DNA from: an uncultured Bacteroidota bacterium
GTDB taxonomy: Bacteria > Bacteroidota > Bacteroidia > B-17B0 > Aurantibacillaceae
Assembly: GCA_937868675.1 (NCBI GenBank)
Contig: CALMNJ010000307.1
Span: 1 to 10,894 of the forward strand
DNA length: 10,894 nt
Direction: 5' to 3'
This document shows positions 7,086 through 10,894 of the stretch, one piece after another (position 1 is the stretch's first letter; each line of letters starts with the position of its first letter). The notes under the pieces are model-generated. The model saw nothing but the letters and a program-made list of their open reading frames with translations. It was not told the origin of the DNA and ran no database searches. Position numbers and translations under genes: made by a program.

Positions 7086-8108
7086 CTACTCAAATACCTT
7101 GAAAGCCACGGCACTGAGGTAACCTGCCAGTGTGGCAAGCCCCACCACTTTGGTGCCGCCTATGTGTACCGCCTCCGGAATCATGGTTTGTGCAATCATG
7201 GTGAGCATGGCGCCGGCAGCAAGTCCTTCAATGCCGATTTCAATTTCGTGTGGTATAGAAGAGCCTATATAATAGCCAACCAGCGAACCAACGGCAATAA
7301 TAAGCACCAGCGACATCCAAAGCATCATAATTTTACCGGTTGACAGACCGGATTTTTTCATACCAAGACTGGCAGAAAGCGCTTCCGGAAAATTGGACAG
7401 AAACAAACCGGCGATAAGGGTATAAGGCAGCACCTCTGTAAAAGCCGGATCGGCGCCGGTTCCGAGTTTCATGCTTAGCAGCGAAAGGAACCCCGCACCA
7501 ATTACAAAACTTTCGGGTATTCCGTCAATCAACAACCCTAACCAAATGGCCATTGGCGCGCCACCATGCTCTTCAACCCCTTCTTTATGGTGTACATCTA
7601 CTTCCTTTGAAGTAATTGCTCCCTCATGCCCTTTATGTTTAAGAAAATTAATGGTAGTGCCCACTTTGCGTAAAAACCCACCTTTACTATTGATCAGTTC
7701 ATCTAATGTAAAAAACAAAAAGCCTCCTCCTGCGCATCCCAATATCAGGGCCAGCATCGTTTCCAGGGCATGTGTCCGGTCGTGGGCCATTCCTGTTGGA
7801 CTGCTGGCCTGCCCCACTATTTCTTCCACTGTTGGAGCAATCAGCTCCACACTGAGGGCCGCCAGCAAAGCGCCCCCACCAAATGCTGTAAGACCAGCGG
7901 TGACGCGCGGGCCCGGTTTAAACGCAAAGCCAGCGATGGCCCCGATTGGTAATGAAATGGTTACCAAAGCACCGATAATAAAAGCCCACATCGCATATTT
8001 GGTTTGAGGATGCATAAACTCCGCCATGGAACCACTGTGATGCCAGATGAGCCAGCCACCAAGTAAAAAAATAACGACAAATAATAATGATATAATAACT
8101 TTTTTCAT
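7086..8108 (-). CDS. ZIP-family divalent metal transporter
   Basis: This 340-residue polytopic membrane protein has an N-terminal hydrophobic anchor (about 4-21) and seven or so further hydrophobic segments. Motifs typical of ZIP transporters, which move Zn, Mn or Fe into or out of the cytoplasm, are visible. They are GGGALLAALSVELIAP (77-92) for the early helix, LIDGIPESFVIG (193-204) with D195, P198 and E199, LSNFPEALSASLGM (237-250) with N239 and E242, and EGLAAGAMLTM (294-304) followed by MIPEA (309-313). A loop at about 157-181 is rich in His and acidic residues, as in other ZIP proteins where it senses or binds metal. The metal-site motifs differ from the classical HNxPEG form, so substrate and direction cannot be assigned. 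The DUF2200 gene follows on the same strand. Confidence 0.82.
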   Translation of the reverse strand: MKKVIISLLFVVIFLLGGWLIWHHSGSMAEFMHPQTKYAMWAFIIGALVTISLPIGAIAGFAFKPGPRVTAGLTAFGGGALLAALSVELIAPTVEEIVGQASSPTGMAHDRTHALETMLALILGCAGGGFLFFTLDELINSKGGFLRKVGTTINFLKHKGHEGAITSKEVDVHHKEGVEEHGGAPMAIWLGLLIDGIPESFVIGAGFLSLLSMKLGTGADPAFTEVLPYTLIAGLFLSNFPEALSASLGMKKSGLSTGKIMMLWMSLVLIIAVGSLVGYYIGSSIPHEIEIGIEGLAAGAMLTMIAQTMIPEAVHIGGTKVVGLATLAGYLSAVAFKVFE

Positions 8109-8193
8109 AGTTGTGTTTTTAGGGTCCTGTGCAAGTTTACCGGAAAATGCATCCTTTTAAGGAATCAACAACCACAGAACGTACGTTATGCAC

Positions 8194-8224
8194 CTAAAGT
8201 AGATTTTATTTTCAATAAATACAA
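8194..8224 (-). promoter_or_regulatory. Candidate Bacteroidota-type promoter of the ZIP transporter gene
   Basis: On the minus strand, TTG (8222-8224) is separated by 20 bases from TACTTTAG (8194-8201). This differs by one base from the TAnnTTTG element, with the usual 17-23 base spacing of the Bacteroidota housekeeping sigma factor. It would give a leader of roughly 80 bases before the ATG at 8108. I see no clear metal-regulator operator in the leader. Confidence 0.35.
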
Positions 8225-8374
8225 CCTTTCGTAAAAAAACTGCACTCACTGCATAAGTTGAGGATGTTCCTGTGAAGTGCTGATAACCCTGTTGTACAGT
8301 TCAACCAAAATACTGATTTTGATCATTTCGATACGATCACCTCTATTACCTTGTTATCTGCAATAAAAATAAAA

Positions 8375-10006
8375 TCATGGCGTTTTTGTGAAAATAAAAA
8401 TGGTGTCCTGCCGCGGCGGAAAACACCGTTTAAATGGATAACTTCTTACCGGCGTAAACCCAGGCTCAGCTTTAAACTGCACCAGGTAGTCATTACCTTC
8501 AATCCAGTTAAAATCATAAAGAACAAGGTACTCGCGTCCATCATTCCAGCCTTTGGGTTCGAAACCGGCATGGATACGCTCGGAATTTAAACTCGTTTCG
8601 TTATGCACGTAACTGTATGCCTCCCACCTGATTCGGTTAATTGTAAAATAGTCGTGTGTGCCGGCAACACTCATTACAAAGTAAACGGCCACTACTGCAA
8701 AAGCAAAGTAACGGTACTCCTTGTTTTGAGGTGCCTGAAAACTACGCGAAATACGCGAAAACAAAATAGCAACCATGGCATAGACCGGAATATTATAACG
8801 ATCGAAATAATTGTCGGCAATCATCAATAATAGCAGGTACGAAACAAGGGTTACCCATACGAAAATTGAAATATCCGGCACCTTTGCAAATTCGCGCTGC
8901 TTAACGGTTTTAATTATGGTAAGCGTCAACACAAACAGCGAAATGGCGGGAAAAATCAACCGCACCGTCTGAAGGAAATATTCAAAACCAGTTGACCAGG
9001 TGTGACAATTATATGCCTCACCGCAGGTAAGGTCCTGATAAAAAGTGGGAGCCCCTACCGACATATTGATAAACACATTGCCGGCAGGAAAGCGCACACC
9101 ATTAAACCCATAATAAGACACCGCGGCAGAAAACAGAAAAATCAGTACGGTTAGTAAAGGCCGCACCACACGAAGAGCCGTTGGAATACGTATGGAGGCT
9201 ATAGGCGCTAAAAAAACCAAAGCATGCAAAACGATGGAGGCGAAATGTTTTTGAAGGGAGGTTCCCAACTTCACATAAAACTCCCTTGAATCCGGATGTA
9301 TATTTCCGGAAGGTTGATACAAATGGCTTTCGGGTAGTGTTGGCACAATAAACCCCTCGTACGCTTTAAGCACGACATACGTTACACACAGCGAGCCCAG
9401 GGCTGCGGCGCAAGCTATCCAGCCACGACGGCTCACAAAAACTGCTAGTGCGAAAGCAGCCGGCAACACTAAACCGAATTGCCGAAGCATCGTAATAAGA
9501 ACCGACACTATAAAAAGTGGAAGAATAAAAACAAGCCTGTCGCTTTCGAAATACCGGACGCCCAAATAAATACCCAGTATAAGCAGTGTACTGAAATTTA
9601 TCTCGGTCATAAAAGAATTTGAGGATGAGAAGTACACCGGATGAAAAACGAAAAGCGCCGAACCGGCAAACGCAACATAGCTGCTGCCCGAAAAGCGTTT
9701 TAGCAGCCGGTAAAGTAAAACGGCTCCCACAAAAGAGGAGAGCAGCGTGGAAACGCGCAGAATATTGAATGAGAATCCAAACAGGTAAACAAACAGCAGT
9801 CCGTAAATGACATGAGTCCACAATGTCATGGCGGGCCAGCTTCCCAACTCGAACCTTCCTGTATTAGCAAGCGTTTGCACGGTGCGGGCAAAAGCCCAGT
9901 CATCGTTTAACGGAAAATTGCCAGATGGCCAAACCAGTAATTCGGCCAGCACATACAACAACATCAGGGTCATCAACCCTCGTTCAGGCAGTAGTTTTCG
10001 CAGCAT
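8375..10006 (-). CDS. GT-C fold membrane glycosyltransferase (PMT/ArnT-like, GT39/GT83 type)
   Basis: This 543-residue integral membrane protein has about ten or more hydrophobic helices. It probably uses a polyprenyl-phosphate sugar donor on the periplasmic side. The first extracytoplasmic loop after helix 1 carries FPLNDDWAFART (31-42), where the acidic pair D35-D36 fits the catalytic/metal motif of GT-C enzymes. It is followed by GRFELGSWPAMTLWTH. Other family-like blocks are FMTEINFS (132-139), near the position of the PMT/ArnT second acidic motif, and NYFDRYNIPVYAM (399-411), common near the last helices. A soluble C-terminal tail of about 90 residues follows the final helix at about 433-448. 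No other polysaccharide genes are near, so the acceptor (lipid, protein or glycan) is not predictable. The gene is divergent from the SlyD-like gene, and its upstream region contains a 24-bp dyad. Confidence 0.78.
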   Translation of the reverse strand: MLRKLLPERGLMTLMLLYVLAELLVWPSGNFPLNDDWAFARTVQTLANTGRFELGSWPAMTLWTHVIYGLLFVYLFGFSFNILRVSTLLSSFVGAVLLYRLLKRFSGSSYVAFAGSALFVFHPVYFSSSNSFMTEINFSTLLILGIYLGVRYFESDRLVFILPLFIVSVLITMLRQFGLVLPAAFALAVFVSRRGWIACAAALGSLCVTYVVLKAYEGFIVPTLPESHLYQPSGNIHPDSREFYVKLGTSLQKHFASIVLHALVFLAPIASIRIPTALRVVRPLLTVLIFLFSAAVSYYGFNGVRFPAGNVFINMSVGAPTFYQDLTCGEAYNCHTWSTGFEYFLQTVRLIFPAISLFVLTLTIIKTVKQREFAKVPDISIFVWVTLVSYLLLLMIADNYFDRYNIPVYAMVAILFSRISRSFQAPQNKEYRYFAFAVVAVYFVMSVAGTHDYFTINRIRWEAYSYVHNETSLNSERIHAGFEPKGWNDGREYLVLYDFNWIEGNDYLVQFKAEPGFTPVRSYPFKRCFPPRQDTIFIFTKTP

Positions 10007-10021
10007 CGTTTAAAAATAAAC

Positions 10022-10045
10022 AAATTGACACACGTGTGTAAATTT
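10022..10045. promoter_or_regulatory. 24-bp near-perfect dyad in the divergent intergenic region, candidate operator
   Basis: The core ACACACGTGTGT (10028-10039) is a perfect 12-base palindrome. AAATT (10022-10026) and AATTT (10041-10045) extend it symmetrically, with one mismatched pair between core and arms. It starts 16 bp before the glycosyltransferase start codon and lies about 110 bp before the slyD-like start. This is the size and shape of a binding site for a dimeric repressor. The regulator is not encoded nearby, so its identity is unknown. Confidence 0.45.
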
Positions 10046-10130
10046 AGACTATTCTTATAACGAAAAATCACTGTTTATTATGTTATCAGAATGTAAGAAT
10101 AAAGTAAAACTCCGATTAAAATAAAAGCGC

Positions 10131-10138
10131 TACTTTCG
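10131..10138 (+). promoter_or_regulatory. Candidate -7 promoter element of the slyD-like gene
   Basis: TACTTTCG lies 16 bp before the ATG and differs from the Bacteroidota TAnnTTTG element by one base. A good upstream TTTG/TTG element at the expected distance is not evident, so support is partial. A very short leader of about 10 bases would result. Confidence 0.35.
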
Positions 10139-10154
10139 TGCAAAATATTTAAAA

Positions 10155-10667
10155 ATGCAGATTTCAAAAGGAACAGTGGTGTCGGTGAACTATCTCTTGT
10201 CATCGAGCCAGGGCAGCGAGCCTTCGCAACTAGTTGAAGAGACGAGTAACGAGCACCCCTTTGTGTTCCTGTTTGGGTATAATGGGGCCTTTCCTCACTT
10301 CGAAAAAGAGCTTGAAGGAAAATCTGCCGGCGATAAGTTCGACTTTACCATTCATGCCGAACATAGTTACGGTCCATACGAACAAGATTATGTGGTAAAA
10401 GTTGACCGTGCCGCTTTTATTATTGATGGTAAATTCGACGAGACACGCGTGCAGGTTGGTTACGATGTGCCCATGCGCGATGCTAATGGCGAAGAAATTG
10501 TAGGCCATGTAGTTGATATTACGGACAACTATGTTGAGATGGATTTTAACCACCCCCTGGCCGGTCACGATTTGCATTTTAACGGCACGATCCTCGATGT
10601 GCGCCAGGCAAGCAGCGAGGAAATTGAACATGGTCATGTTCATGGCACTCACGGTCACCACCATTAA
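10155..10667 (+). CDS. slyD: SlyD-like FKBP-type peptidyl-prolyl isomerase/chaperone with His-rich tail
   Basis: This 170-residue cytosolic protein has the SlyD plan. A split FKBP domain (about 1-70 and 130-152) surrounds an inserted chaperone flap (about 71-129). Diagnostic segments are GTVVSVNY (6-13), FLFGYNGAFPHFEKEL (38-53), AGDKFDFTI (58-66), AEHSYGPY (68-75), DVPMRDANGE (104-113) and the family motif FNHPLAGHDLHF (131-142). It would catalyse cis-trans isomerisation of proline bonds and aid folding. The C-terminus ends with seven histidines among the last 12 residues (159-170), a feature linked in E. coli SlyD to nickel and other metal binding, although here it lacks the Cys residues seen in that tail. 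ATG follows an A-rich stretch without a Shine-Dalgarno sequence. A GNAT-like gene follows in the same direction 27 bp later. Confidence 0.93.
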   Translation: MQISKGTVVSVNYLLSSSQGSEPSQLVEETSNEHPFVFLFGYNGAFPHFEKELEGKSAGDKFDFTIHAEHSYGPYEQDYVVKVDRAAFIIDGKFDETRVQVGYDVPMRDANGEEIVGHVVDITDNYVEMDFNHPLAGHDLHFNGTILDVRQASSEEIEHGHVHGTHGHHH

Positions 10668-10694
10668 CTTATCGCAGGCAATTTCCATTCTGAA

Positions 10695-10894
10695 TTGACG
10701 GCAGATAATTCATCCGGCCCAAAAGGAGATTTCACGTATAGGCGTGCAACACGGGGCGATATAGAACAGCTTACGGCATTAGCGGTTGTTTCTTATGGCG
10801 CTTACTTTAAAGAGCTTTCGCCCGAGGAGGCCGGGAAACTGCGGGCAGGTGTTAGTGATACCAGTCGTTTTGAAAATTTAGTTAAACTATCCGA
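10695..10894 (+). CDS. N-terminal part of a GNAT-like N-acetyltransferase, cut by window edge
   Basis: After the slyD-like stop the same frame stays open to the window end. It encodes DFTYRRATRGDIEQLTALAV, then VSYGAYFKELSPEEAGKLRAG. The opening strand (FTYRRAT) followed by GDIEQLTALA is the usual first strand and helix of GNAT acetyltransferases, which transfer acetyl from acetyl-CoA to an amine. The acetyl-CoA-binding motif lies beyond the window, so the call is tentative. There is no ATG or GTG in this frame between the slyD-like stop and the domain; TTG at 10695-10697 is the best start, 27 bp after that stop. Co-transcription with slyD is likely. Confidence 0.55.
   Translation, partial: MTADNSSGPKGDFTYRRATRGDIEQLTALAVVSYGAYFKELSPEEAGKLRAGVSDTSRFENLVKLS

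Noticed and set aside
7471..8007. 178-codon plus-strand open frame opposite the ZIP transporter.
   Set aside because: Antisense of a clear membrane-protein gene; Pro/Ser-rich translation without recognisable domains.
8322..8340. TGATC/GATCA inverted repeat near 8320-8339, considered as a terminator or operator between the glycosyltransferase and ZIP genes.
   Set aside because: Arms of only 5 bases with a 10-base centre and no following T-run; too weak to support.
10230..10688. 152-codon minus-strand frame covering the slyD-like gene.
   Set aside because: The plus-strand protein matches SlyD throughout; the antisense translation has no family features.

Overview
The window looks like a chromosomal segment of a member of the Bacteroidota. 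The indicators are a C-terminal type IX secretion (T9SS) sorting domain, a lineage-typical large TolB-like cell-envelope protein, start codons without recognisable Shine-Dalgarno sequences, and promoter elements resembling TTG-N20-TAnnTTTG. I see no rRNA, tRNA, CRISPR array, insertion sequence or phage gene. The genes are mostly housekeeping or envelope functions of moderate GC content.

Layout. Positions 1-179 (minus) hold the N-terminus of a TolB-like envelope protein that starts at TTG. Positions 290-1447 (minus) hold a coiled-coil DUF2130 protein with a nuclease-like ExK motif. From 1575 to 5896 (plus) runs a very tight four-gene unit: a SixA-type phosphohistidine phosphatase, polyphosphate kinase PPK1, a short Ppx/GppA exopolyphosphatase and a CdaA-type membrane diadenylate cyclase. 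The junctions are 7 bp, a 1-nt overlap and 2 bp. Converging on it, 5 bp away, is a T9SS cargo gene (5902-6639, minus) that has a PKD-like domain and sorting domain but no signal peptide. It is probably 5'-truncated.

The minus strand continues with a DUF2200 protein (6692-7054) placed just downstream of a ZIP-family metal transporter (7086-8108). A 266-bp gap with a candidate promoter follows, then a GT-C (PMT/ArnT-like) membrane glycosyltransferase (8375-10006). A divergent 148-bp intergenic region carries a striking 24-bp dyad. It separates that gene from a SlyD-like FKBP prolyl isomerase with a His-rich tail (10155-10667, plus), which is followed by the first part of a GNAT-like acetyltransferase that runs off the end.

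The most interesting unit is the sixA-ppk-ppx-cdaA cluster. It combines synthesis and breakdown of polyphosphate with c-di-AMP synthesis in one translationally coupled operon. It also puts a phosphohistidine phosphatase next to an enzyme that works through a phosphohistidine intermediate. A functional link is inference from arrangement; the individual gene identities are well supported by motifs.
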